Assembly (NCBI GenBank): GCA_947589725.1
Contig: CANQCQ010000009.1
Coordinates: 1 to 13,980 of the forward strand
Direction of reading: 5' to 3'
Length of the DNA: 13,980 bases
Origin: an uncultured Bacilli bacterium
GTDB lineage: Bacteria > Bacillota_I > Bacilli_A > RF39 > UBA660
The position numbers and the translations under genes were made by a program. Within the stretch, counting starts at the first letter, position 1. Each line of letters opens with the position of its first letter. The notes under the pieces are model-generated. The model ran no database searches, was not told the origin of the DNA, and saw only the letters and a list, made by a program, of their open reading frames with translations. Below, one piece after another: positions 1 to 6,411 of the stretch.

Positions 1-459
1 CAAAACAAAATGCACTACGCTGTTTCAAAACAAACAGCAGCTGAAATAATATATGATAGAGTAGATGCAAATAAAGAACATATGGGTTTAACATCATGGA
101 AAAATTCTCCCAATGGCAAGATAATGGAATCAGATGTTATTATTGCTAAAAATTATTTATCCAATGATGAGTTAAAAGATTTAGAGGGGATAGTTAGTGC
201 ATTTTTAGAGATTGCAGAAAATCGAGCAAGAAGACATATACCTATGACAATGGAAGATTGGGCGACAAAAATAGATAAATTCTTACTTTCAGATGATAGA
301 GATATTTTAAAAGATGCTGGAAAAATATCACATGAAATTGCTTGTGATAAAGCATTAACAGAATTTGAAAAATATAGAATTAAACAAGATAAATTATATA
401 AATCCGATTTTGATTTGTTAATAGAGGAAAGTAAAAGTAGTGGTGATAAAAATGAATGA
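1..459 (+). CDS. RhuM-family protein, C-terminal part (5' end outside window)
   Basis: The frame is already open at base 1, three codons before the first visible ATG (base 10), so this is the last 152 codons of a longer gene. The text resembles the C-terminal half of the RhuM ('virulence protein RhuM') family: KMHYAV, TAAEIIYDR, EHMGLTSWKN, SDVIIAKNYL, ARRHIPMTMEDW and a closing KYRIKQDKLYKSDFD block. Family members are usually around 330 residues, so roughly half is visible. The biochemical role of RhuM is not established; homologues are known from a Salmonella pathogenicity island and from accessory regions, often near restriction systems. No membrane segment or signal peptide is visible. 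The TGA stop overlaps the rbgA start by 8 bases, implying co-transcription and coupled translation with a housekeeping gene, an unexpected partner. Family assignment is by recall of conserved motifs and is fairly firm; function is open. Confidence 0.85.
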   Translation, partial: QNKMHYAVSKQTAAEIIYDRVDANKEHMGLTSWKNSPNGKIMESDVIIAKNYLSNDELKDLEGIVSAFLEIAENRARRHIPMTMEDWATKIDKFLLSDDRDILKDAGKISHEIACDKALTEFEKYRIKQDKLYKSDFDLLIEESKSSGDKNE

Positions 460-1321
460 AAATAAAACAAATATCAACTGGTTTCCAGGACATATGCAAA
501 AAACAAAAAGAGAAATTACTAATATTCTTAATTTAATCGATATAGTTTATGAAGTGGTTGATGCTAGAATGCCAATTTCTTCTAGAATTGCAGATTTAGA
601 TGATTTGGTAAAAGACAAACCAAGAATTATGGTTATGACTAAGTATGATTTGTGTGATAAAGAAAAAACAGATGAAATTATTAAATACTATGAATCTACT
701 GGCTTTAAGGTAGTACCAGTAGATCTTACAAATAATTCTAGTTTAACTCCATTACTTAAAGTAACAGAAGATAAAATGATAGAAGAAAATGTAAAAAGAG
801 AAGCTAAAGGATTAAAACCAAGAAATGGTAGAATACTAGTAGTTGGTGTACCTAATGCTGGTAAATCGACATTAATCAATAGATTAGTGGGTCGTAAAAG
901 TGTTGGTGTTGCTAATACTCCAGGAGTTACTAAGACTCTTTCATGGATTAGAATTAATAAAGATTTAGAACTACTAGATTCTCCCGGTATACTATGGACA
1001 AAGTTTGAAGATCAAGAACAAGCAAAGACATTAGCAGCATTCTCATCAATTAAAGAAGAAATATTAAATTTAGATGATATTGCAATTTTCATTATAAAAA
1101 AATTATATAAACTATATCCTAAACTATTAGAAGAAAGATATGGAGTAGTTGAATTAGATGAAGACTTTATAGAAGTATATGATACTATTGCTGCAAAAAG
1201 AGGAGCTTTATCAAAAGGTGGAGTAGCAGATTATGAAAAAGTATCTAATATAATAATTAATGATTTAAAAAATGGACTTATTGGAAAAGTAACATTTGAT
1301 AGACTAGATAAAAAATCCTAA
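452..1321 (+). CDS. rbgA: Ribosome biogenesis GTPase RbgA (YlqF)
   Basis: This is a circularly permuted GTPase needed for late assembly of the 50S subunit in Bacillota. I chose ATG 452, which gives 289 residues (B. subtilis RbgA is about 282): it follows GGTGAT at 442-447, and the protein then opens close to the family's WFPGHM motif (residues 10-15). A GTG at 440 would only add MVIK. The G motifs come in permuted order: G4 TKYD at 63-66, G1 GVPNAGKST at 132-140, the G2 region around NTPGVTK, and G3 DSPG at 176-179, followed by a helical C-terminal domain. G4 has Thr where Asn is usual. The gene overlaps the end of rhuM and has no visible promoter of its own; a hairpin terminator covers its stop. 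Its place just upstream of rnhB matches B. subtilis. Confidence 0.95.
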   Translation: MNENKTNINWFPGHMQKTKREITNILNLIDIVYEVVDARMPISSRIADLDDLVKDKPRIMVMTKYDLCDKEKTDEIIKYYESTGFKVVPVDLTNNSSLTPLLKVTEDKMIEENVKREAKGLKPRNGRILVVGVPNAGKSTLINRLVGRKSVGVANTPGVTKTLSWIRINKDLELLDSPGILWTKFEDQEQAKTLAAFSSIKEEILNLDDIAIFIIKKLYKLYPKLLEERYGVVELDEDFIEVYDTIAAKRGALSKGGVADYEKVSNIIINDLKNGLIGKVTFDRLDKKS

Positions 1322-1342
1322 AGTAATCTCTAGGATTTTTTT
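1310..1342 (+). terminator. Rho-independent terminator of rbgA
   Basis: The arm 1310-1320 (AAAAAATCCTA) is perfectly complementary to 1331-1341 (TAGGATTTTTT), with a 10-base loop and T's from 1336 to 1342. The TAA stop of rbgA (1319-1321) lies at the top of the stem, so the hairpin begins inside the coding sequence. Confidence 0.85.
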
Positions 1343-1360
1343 ATTATTTTAGTTTATAAT
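1332..1360 (+). promoter_or_regulatory. Possible sigma-A promoter of rnhB
   Basis: A consensus TATAAT lies at 1355-1360, 22 bases before the rnhB ATG. The -35 position (about 1332-1337, AGGATT) is poor and lies in the preceding terminator stem. The short leader resembles those of topA and the gene at 4237, which supports the call; the missing -35 box weakens it. Confidence 0.45.
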
Positions 1361-1382
1361 TGTTGTATGGTAGGGTGAAGTT

Positions 1383-2009
1383 ATGGTAAAAGAAGAAATA
1401 GATAATTATAAATATGAAAGAGAATTACATGAAAAAGGAATTACTTTAATAGCTGGAGTTGATGAAGTAGGACGTGGACCTTTAGTAGGACCGGTAGTAG
1501 CTGCTTGTTGTATTTTACCAGAAAAATTTAATTTAGAGGGATTAACTGATTCAAAAAAGTTAAGTGAGAAGAAAAGAAATTATTTTTTTGAAGAAATAAA
1601 AAAGCAGGCAATCTCTTATGGAATAGGAATAGTCAATGAAAAAATAATTGATAAGGTAAATATTTATGAAGCTACTAAAATAGCTATGAAAGAAGCTATA
1701 AATAATATGAGTGTGAAACCAGAACATATTTTAATAGATGCTATGCCACTTGAATTAGATATTCAAACAACATCAATAATAAAAGGAGATTTAAAAAGTA
1801 TAACTATTAGTGCGGCATCAGTTTTGGCTAAAGTAACAAGAGATAGAATGTTGTATGAACTAGATGAAAAATATCCGATGTATGATTTTAAAAATAATAA
1901 AGGATATGGAACAAAAAAACATTTACAAGCAATAGAAAAATATGGAGTAATAGATCAGCATAGAAGAAGTTATTCTCCTGTTGCAAATTATTTAGAAAAT
2001 CATAAATAA
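1383..2009 (+). CDS. rnhB: Ribonuclease HII
   Basis: RNase HII cuts the RNA strand of RNA/DNA hybrids and nicks at single ribonucleotides embedded in DNA, starting ribonucleotide excision repair. The protein has 208 residues. The acidic active site is complete: D27 and E28 in VDEVGRG, D119 in LIDAMP, and D136 in KGD. Also present are LTDSKKLS (54-61), SAASVLAKVTRD (143-154), and the C-terminal GYGTKKH and HRRSYSPV blocks. It lacks the roughly 70-residue N-terminal extension of B. subtilis RnhB and is nearer in length to the E. coli enzyme (198). The start is supported by AGGGTG at 1372-1377, five bases upstream. It lies between rbgA and topA as in other Bacillota. I see no convincing terminator after it, so it may read through to topA. 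Confidence 0.96.
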   Translation: MVKEEIDNYKYERELHEKGITLIAGVDEVGRGPLVGPVVAACCILPEKFNLEGLTDSKKLSEKKRNYFFEEIKKQAISYGIGIVNEKIIDKVNIYEATKIAMKEAINNMSVKPEHILIDAMPLELDIQTTSIIKGDLKSITISAASVLAKVTRDRMLYELDEKYPMYDFKNNKGYGTKKHLQAIEKYGVIDQHRRSYSPVANYLENHK

Positions 2010-2054
2010 ATGTTTAGTATATATTTACTTTTTACGTATTATTATATTAGAGGG

Positions 2055-2083
2055 TTGACAAAAGTATAAATAACTAGTATAAA
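2055..2083 (+). promoter_or_regulatory. Sigma-A promoter of topA
   Basis: The -35 box is a perfect TTGACA (2055-2060), followed by a 17-base spacer and TATAAA (2078-2083). Transcription would start near 2090, giving a leader of about 19 bases to the ATG at 2109. This is the closest match to consensus in the window. Confidence 0.85.
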
Positions 2084-2093
2084 TTTTGAAATG

Positions 2094-2100
2094 AAAGGGA
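2094..2100 (+). promoter_or_regulatory. Ribosome binding site that sets the topA start
   Basis: AAAGGGA sits 8 bases before ATG 2109. An earlier in-frame ATG at 2091 would fall almost exactly on the predicted transcription start and has no ribosome binding site, so 2109 is preferred. Confidence 0.75.
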
Positions 2101-2108
2101 TTGATTTA

Positions 2109-4133
2109 ATGCATAAATATTTAGTTATAGTAGAAAGTCCTAGTAAGAGTAAGACTATCGGTAAATATTTAGGGGGAGACTATAAAGTAGTATCATCAAA
2201 AGGACATATTAGAGATCTAGCAACTACTGGTACTTATGGACTTGGAGTTGACATTGAAAATGGTTTTAAACCTAATTATGTACCTATAAAGGGAAAAAAT
2301 AATGTAATAAAAGATTTAAAAAAAGATGTTAAAAATTCTGAATTTGTATATCTTGCTTCCGACCCTGATCGTGAGGGAGAAGCGATAGCATGGCATTTGA
2401 AAGATACTTTAGGAATTAAAGATAAAAATTACAAAAGAGTTTTATTTAATGAAATTACGCATGATAAAGTATTAGAAGCTATGCAAAATCCTACAGTTAT
2501 AAACGATAGTTTAGTTAAAAGTCAAGAAACTCGTAGAATACTTGATAGAATTATTGGTTTTAGACTTAGTAAATTATTACAAAATAAAATAGGTGCAAAA
2601 AGTGCTGGAAGAGTTCAAAGCGTTGCTTTAAAGTTAATAGTTGATAGAGAAGATGAAATTAATTCTTTTGTACCTGTTGAATATTGGACTATAACTGCTA
2701 AATTTCCTGATTATGAAGCTGTTTTATTTAAGTATAAAGATGTTGATATAGAACTCCATAATGAAGAAGAAGTAAATAAAATACTTAATGTCTTAGATAA
2801 AAAATATGTTGTTGAAAGCATAGATTTAAAAGAAAAAAGTCGTAAAAGTAAAGTGCCATTTATTACATCAACTCTTCAACAAGAAGCTTCTACAAAATTA
2901 GGATTTAGTGCTAAAAAGACAATGACTATTGCTCAAAAATTATATGAAGGAGTAGATTTAGATAAAGAAACTGTTGGTCTTATAACTTATATGAGAACAG
3001 ATTCTATTCGTTTATCTAATGGCTTCGTAGGACCAGCTATGAGTTTTATTGAGAAAGAATATGGTAAAGAATATTTAGGTAGTGTAAAGGTTAGTAAGAA
3101 AACTGAAAATGTACAAGATGCACATGAAGCAATTAGACCTACTAGTGTATTAAGATTTCCTGAGAAAATTAAAAAATATTTAAGTAATGATGAATATAAA
3201 CTATATAGTATGATTTTTAAACGTACTATAGCATCTTTAATGGCTGATGCTAGAGTTAATCAAACTACAATAATATTAGATAATAATGATTATAAATTTA
3301 AAGCAACTGGTCAAGAACTATTATTTGATGGTTATTTAAAAGTATATTCAGATTATGAGACTAGTGAAGATAAAATTCTTCCTAAAATTGGAGAAAAAGA
3401 AACTGCTGAATCTCTTGAAGTAATTCCAGAACAACATTATACTAAGCCTCCATCAAGATATAGTGAAGCTAAGTTAATTAAAGAGTTAGAAGAGTTAGGT
3501 ATTGGTAGACCTTCAACGTATGCTACTATTATGGATACAATACGTGAGCGTGGTTATGTTACTATGGAAGAGAAAAAGTTTGTTCCAACAGAAATAGGTA
3601 TAGAAACTACAAAAAAACTTCAAGAATTCTTTAGTGATCTAATCAATGTAGAATATACAAGAGATATGGAAGAAGACTTAGATGATATTGCTGAAGGTAA
3701 GCTTGTTTGGAATAAAGTGTTAGATGATTTTTATAAATTATTTGAGCCACGAGTAAAAAATGCTTTTTCTGATATGGAGAAAAAATCTCCAGAAGAAACT
3801 GGAGAAAAGTGTCCAGAATGTGGTAATCCTCTAGTTATTAGAAAAGGAAAATATGGAGAGTTTGTAGCTTGTAGTAATTATCCTACTTGTAAATACATAA
3901 AAAAAGAAGAAAAACAAGTAATAGAATTATGTGATTGCCCAAATTGTGGTGGAAAAATTATTGAAAAAACAACTCACAAAGGTAAAATATTTTATGGTTG
4001 CAACAACTATCCAAAATGTAAAACAGCCTTTTGGGATAAACCAACAGGCCAGTTGTGTCCAAAATGTGGTAAATTATTATTAGAAGAAAAAAACGGAAAT
4101 ATAAAATGTAGTGAATGTGATTATACAGCATAA
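2109..4133 (+). CDS. topA: DNA topoisomerase I (type IA)
   Basis: This enzyme relaxes negatively supercoiled DNA by cutting one strand through a 5'-phosphotyrosine link. From ATG 2109 it has 674 residues (B. subtilis TopA about 691). The N-terminal Toprim domain has E9 in VIVESPSKSKT and the acidic triad D85/D87/E89 in DPDREGEA. The core carries RRILDRIIGFRLS and KSAGRVQSVAL, and the catalytic tyrosine is Y294 in ITYMRTDS. The PPSRYSEAKLIKELEELGIG block starts near 447. The C-terminus has three Cys4 zinc ribbons, starting near 568 (CPECG), 608-613 (CDCPNCGG) and 650 (CPKCG), the usual topoisomerase I layout in Bacillota. The gene has its own strong promoter and terminator. In B. subtilis topA is followed by trmFO and xerC; here two unknown genes take trmFO's place. 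Confidence 0.97.
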   Translation: MHKYLVIVESPSKSKTIGKYLGGDYKVVSSKGHIRDLATTGTYGLGVDIENGFKPNYVPIKGKNNVIKDLKKDVKNSEFVYLASDPDREGEAIAWHLKDTLGIKDKNYKRVLFNEITHDKVLEAMQNPTVINDSLVKSQETRRILDRIIGFRLSKLLQNKIGAKSAGRVQSVALKLIVDREDEINSFVPVEYWTITAKFPDYEAVLFKYKDVDIELHNEEEVNKILNVLDKKYVVESIDLKEKSRKSKVPFITSTLQQEASTKLGFSAKKTMTIAQKLYEGVDLDKETVGLITYMRTDSIRLSNGFVGPAMSFIEKEYGKEYLGSVKVSKKTENVQDAHEAIRPTSVLRFPEKIKKYLSNDEYKLYSMIFKRTIASLMADARVNQTTIILDNNDYKFKATGQELLFDGYLKVYSDYETSEDKILPKIGEKETAESLEVIPEQHYTKPPSRYSEAKLIKELEELGIGRPSTYATIMDTIRERGYVTMEEKKFVPTEIGIETTKKLQEFFSDLINVEYTRDMEEDLDDIAEGKLVWNKVLDDFYKLFEPRVKNAFSDMEKKSPEETGEKCPECGNPLVIRKGKYGEFVACSNYPTCKYIKKEEKQVIELCDCPNCGGKIIEKTTHKGKIFYGCNNYPKCKTAFWDKPTGQLCPKCGKLLLEEKNGNIKCSECDYTA

Positions 4134-4139
4134 TTTTAG

Positions 4140-4173
4140 AAAAAACGTAGGACTTTTAGTTTTACGTTTTTTT
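4140..4173 (+). terminator. Rho-independent terminator of topA
   Basis: The arm 4140-4149 (AAAAAACGTA) pairs perfectly with 4163-4172 (TACGTTTTTT) around a 13-base loop, ending in seven T's (4167-4173). It begins six bases after the topA stop codon. Confidence 0.85.
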
Positions 4174-4188
4174 AATAACAACAAATCT

Positions 4189-4217
4189 TTGATATTTATA
4201 GGACTTTGTGGTATAAT
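4189..4217 (+). promoter_or_regulatory. Extended -10 sigma-A promoter of the unknown gene at 4237
   Basis: TTGATA (4189-4194), a 17-base spacer and TATAAT (4212-4217), preceded by TG at 4209-4210, make an extended -10 promoter. Transcription would start near 4224, immediately before the ribosome binding site AGGTGG (4225-4230), so the leader would be only about 13 bases. It probably drives both unknown genes and xerC. Confidence 0.8.
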
Positions 4218-4236
4218 ATGCAACAGGTGGTTAGAT

Positions 4237-4914
4237 ATGGGTAATTATTTTTTAATAGCCAGAGATATTAATACTAATTATTTTAAAATAATAGAATTAA
4301 AAAGTAAGTGGTATTTAAAAAATGGAAATGATATTTTGCACCGTAGTAATAGACTTGAAGCAATAGATTTAGTGACAACAAGATTTTCTTCAAAACAAGA
4401 TATGGCTAAAAGATTAGTTGAAAAAAATATAATTGATCATGATAATTATGATTTTTACATAGTAAATAGATATAAAAGAAATAATAATTTGAAACTAGCT
4501 TATCAGGAAGTTATTTATAATGTAAAAGAAAGTAGAACAGATTATTTTAGAAAGATTTGTATTGATAGTTTAAATAATAATTTAAAATCTAAAAATAATA
4601 TAAGATTAATTGATTACTTTATTAATAAAAATTATTATAATTGTGAATTTAATAAAATTGTTAAAGATGGTTTGACTGGAGTAAATTATAAATTTAGTAA
4701 TTTATTTCAAGATATTCATAATTATGAAACTATTCCTTATAACATGAAATATAAAAACTCTTGGTGTTTAGATAATTACCTAATTAGTAGAAATATAGTA
4801 GATTCTTTTAATAGATTCGATGAATTGAATACTAATAACCTTGCTTATCAAAATCACATAGCATATTTTAATACTTTAGCCAAAGAGAGAATGGCAATTA
4901 CTAAAAGTTTGTGA
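4237..4914 (+). CDS. Unrecognised protein upstream of xerC (225 residues)
   Basis: I do not recognise a family. The frame is open back to 4111, but that part runs through the topA terminator and the promoter at 4189-4217. ATG 4237, preceded by AGGTGG with a 6-base gap, is therefore the likely start. The product is rich in Asn, Lys, Tyr and Ile and has a single proline (in TIPYN). It has no obvious membrane segment, signal peptide or cysteine cluster, so it is probably a soluble cytoplasmic protein. The N-terminus (GNYFLIARDINTNYFKIIEL) reads like beta strands; the middle is helical (YQEVIYNVKESRTDYFRKI). It ends in TGA followed directly by TAA. The next frame (+1) is open from 4880 and continues into the following gene, so the pair could be one interrupted gene. 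It lies where B. subtilis carries trmFO but shows no nucleotide-binding GxGxxG motif, so it is not TrmFO. Confidence 0.75.
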   Translation: MGNYFLIARDINTNYFKIIELKSKWYLKNGNDILHRSNRLEAIDLVTTRFSSKQDMAKRLVEKNIIDHDNYDFYIVNRYKRNNNLKLAYQEVIYNVKESRTDYFRKICIDSLNNNLKSKNNIRLIDYFINKNYYNCEFNKIVKDGLTGVNYKFSNLFQDIHNYETIPYNMKYKNSWCLDNYLISRNIVDSFNRFDELNTNNLAYQNHIAYFNTLAKERMAITKSL

Positions 4915-4927
4915 TAAAAACTATGTT

Positions 4928-4933
4928 GAAGGA
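4928..4933 (+). promoter_or_regulatory. Ribosome binding site that selects a TTG start
   Basis: GAAGGA lies 9 bases before TTG 4943 but 18 bases before the first in-frame ATG (4952), which favours TTG as the start. Confidence 0.5.
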
Positions 4934-4942
4934 CAGTATAGT

Positions 4943-5383
4943 TTGTTTGATATGAAAAATAATATTAATTTAGATAACAAAAAAGAAGATATAAAAGATA
5001 AAAAAGAATATATTATAGATACTCTTACAAATTTAGGATTACATGCTTTTAGTTATAAAGATAATAAATATTTCATAAATCTAGATGACATGATTGATAA
5101 CTTAAATAAAGAAGATTTAAGAAAAATACAAAAACTAAATAATAAATTAATAAAAGATTCATATCTATATAATTTACACGTAGAAAGAATAAAAAATTGT
5201 AGTGATTCATATGGAGAATATTCAATACTTAAAGAAGATATTAAAGAAGATTTAAAAGACTTAAAGAAATCATTAAATAGTGATAAAATAATAAATAAAG
5301 CATATGATTTTTGTAAAACTTATAATAATATAAAAAATAAAACTATTAATGATGAGGATGTGAAGTCCTATAAAAAGAAGTAA
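4943..5383 (+). CDS. Unrecognised charged helical protein (146 residues)
   Basis: I do not recognise a family. The start is TTG 4943, chosen for its spacing from GAAGGA; ATG 4952 is the alternative. The product is dominated by Lys, Asp, Asn and Ile, contains no proline and no tryptophan, and looks almost wholly helical. Stretches such as KEDLRKIQKLNNKLIKDS and KEDIKEDLKDLKKSLNSDK could form coiled coils. A short central block (GLHAFSYKDNKYFINLDDM) looks like a strand-turn-strand element. There is no membrane segment. The stop is followed by two more TAA codons, so termination is real. It lies 28 bases after the previous gene, and its end overlaps the open frame of xerC, so the three are probably one operon. 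The same frame is open upstream to 4880 and reads KNYVEGQYSLFD just before the TTG. The gene may therefore be longer, or be the 3' part of a gene starting at 4237. Confidence 0.65.
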   Translation: MFDMKNNINLDNKKEDIKDKKEYIIDTLTNLGLHAFSYKDNKYFINLDDMIDNLNKEDLRKIQKLNNKLIKDSYLYNLHVERIKNCSDSYGEYSILKEDIKEDLKDLKKSLNSDKIINKAYDFCKTYNNIKNKTINDEDVKSYKKK

Positions 5384-6278
5384 TAATAAAAATGATTATT
5401 TAGATTATTTAAAATATCAAAAGAATTATTCTGATTATACAATAGAAAATTATTCTAGTGATATTGATGAATTTTTTGCTTTTTTAGATAGAGAGATAAT
5501 TGATTATTTAGATGTTACTTATGATGAGATTAGAATTTATCTTATGAGTCTGAAAGAAAAAAATGATAAAAATGTATCTATAGATAGAAAATTATCTTCA
5601 TTAAGAGGATTTTATAAATATTTAGCTAATGAAGGTTATATTAAAAATAATGTTTTTTCTTTAGTTAATGGTCCTAGAAAAGATAAAAAATTGCCAAGAT
5701 ATTTTGAATATAATGAGTTAGAAGAATTATTTAATGTACCTGATCTTAGGACTAGTATAGGTAAAAGAGATAGATTATTATTGGAAATGTTATATGCTAC
5801 AGGAGTTCGTGTTGGTGAACTTGTAAATATAAAAGTAAAAGATATAGATATGAGTTCAAGAAATATTTTAATATTAGGTAAAGGAAATAAAGAACGTGTT
5901 GTAAAATTTGGAGATTACTGTTATGATGCTATTGTTGATTATTTAAATAATGGTTATAATGAGCTAAATATAAAAAATCAAGATTACTTGTTTTTAAATA
6001 ATAATGGAGGAGTACTTACTGAAAGAGGAGTAAGATATATTCTTGATAAGATTATAAAGAAAACTAGTATTAAGAAAAATATATCACCTCATATGATTCG
6101 TCATTCTTTTGCAACTCATTTATTAAATGAAGGATGCGATTTATTAACAGTACAAAAATTATTGGGACATGAATCTATTAAAGCAACACAGATTTATACA
6201 CATGTTACAACTGATAGATTAAAAGAAGTGTATTATAATTCATTTCCGAGAGCAAAGTTAGATAATAAGGACAAATAG
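5370..6278 (+). CDS. xerC: Tyrosine recombinase XerC (start codon unclear)
   Basis: This is a site-specific recombinase of the Xer type, which resolves chromosome dimers at dif with a partner enzyme. Read from ATA 5370 it has 302 residues, the usual Xer size. The core-binding domain begins with DYLDYLKYQKNYSDYTIENY. The catalytic set is complete: R147 (ATGVRVGEL), K171 (GKGNK), H241 and R244 (HMIRH), H267 (LLGHES) and nucleophile Y276 (IYTHV), with spacing close to E. coli XerD. XerC rather than XerD is inferred from its place downstream of topA. The oddity is the start: from the in-frame TGA at 5361 to ATG 5544 there is no ATG, GTG or TTG, and starting at 5544 would delete most of the core-binding domain. 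Options are a rare ATA start, a nonsense change at 5361 behind ATGs at 5349, 5352 and 5358, or an indel. The open frame overlaps the preceding gene. Confidence 0.88.
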   Translation: MKRSNNKNDYLDYLKYQKNYSDYTIENYSSDIDEFFAFLDREIIDYLDVTYDEIRIYLMSLKEKNDKNVSIDRKLSSLRGFYKYLANEGYIKNNVFSLVNGPRKDKKLPRYFEYNELEELFNVPDLRTSIGKRDRLLLEMLYATGVRVGELVNIKVKDIDMSSRNILILGKGNKERVVKFGDYCYDAIVDYLNNGYNELNIKNQDYLFLNNNGGVLTERGVRYILDKIIKKTSIKKNISPHMIRHSFATHLLNEGCDLLTVQKLLGHESIKATQIYTHVTTDRLKEVYYNSFPRAKLDNKDK

Positions 6279-6290
6279 TCCTTTTTTTTT
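6267..6290 (+). terminator. Rho-independent terminator of xerC
   Basis: AAGGAC (6267-6272) pairs with GTCCTT (6278-6283) around a 5-base loop, followed by an unbroken T run 6282-6290. The xerC stop codon TAG (6276-6278) lies in the loop and first stem base. Confidence 0.85.
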
Positions 6291-6301
6291 GTTGATTTTT
6301 C

Positions 6302-6330
6302 TTTAAAAATTATATGTTTTCTTATATAAT
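6302..6330 (+). promoter_or_regulatory. Sigma-A promoter of the secDF-rel-dtd unit
   Basis: TATAAT at 6325-6330 is preceded at 17 bases by TTTAAA (6302-6307, four of six matches to TTGACA). The predicted start near 6337 gives a leader of about 75 bases, the longest in the window. An inverted repeat, AATAAAG at 6328-6334 and CTTTATT at 6352-6358, straddles the -10 box and start point and could be an operator; that is conjecture. Confidence 0.6.
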
Positions 6331-6411
6331 AAAGTTGTTCGGGAAAATTCGCTTTATTTTGTACATCAAGTAAAATGAATAATTAACTGAAATAATTAGA
6401 GGTGATATGAC

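Noticed and set aside
153..470. Open reading frames on the minus strand opposite rhuM, rbgA, secDF and rel
   Set aside because: Each lies wholly or mostly opposite a well-supported plus-strand gene, has no recognisable motif and no ribosome binding site, and has the low-complexity Ser/Leu/Phe composition of antisense AT-rich DNA.
2010..2054. Terminator after rnhB
   Set aside because: Only a four-base AGTA/TACT stem before a short T run is visible, too weak to call.
2091..2108. ATG 2091 as topA start
   Set aside because: It falls on the predicted transcription start with no leader, while AAAGGGA is well placed for ATG 2109, where the family N-terminus begins.
4111..4236. Upstream extension of the unknown gene to ATG 4111
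   Set aside because: It would run through the topA terminator and the extended -10 promoter and overlap topA; ATG 4237 has a good ribosome binding site.
5358..5400. Reading TGA 5361 as Trp (Mycoplasma code) to give xerC an ATG start at 5349-5358
   Set aside because: TGA ends rhuM and rel at tight overlaps, and all tryptophans in the conserved proteins are TGG, so the standard meaning of TGA holds.
5369..5400. Programmed +1 frameshift joining the unknown gene to xerC
   Set aside because: The upstream gene ends in three consecutive TAA codons and there is no recognised shift signal or stimulator; kept only as one of several explanations for the missing start.
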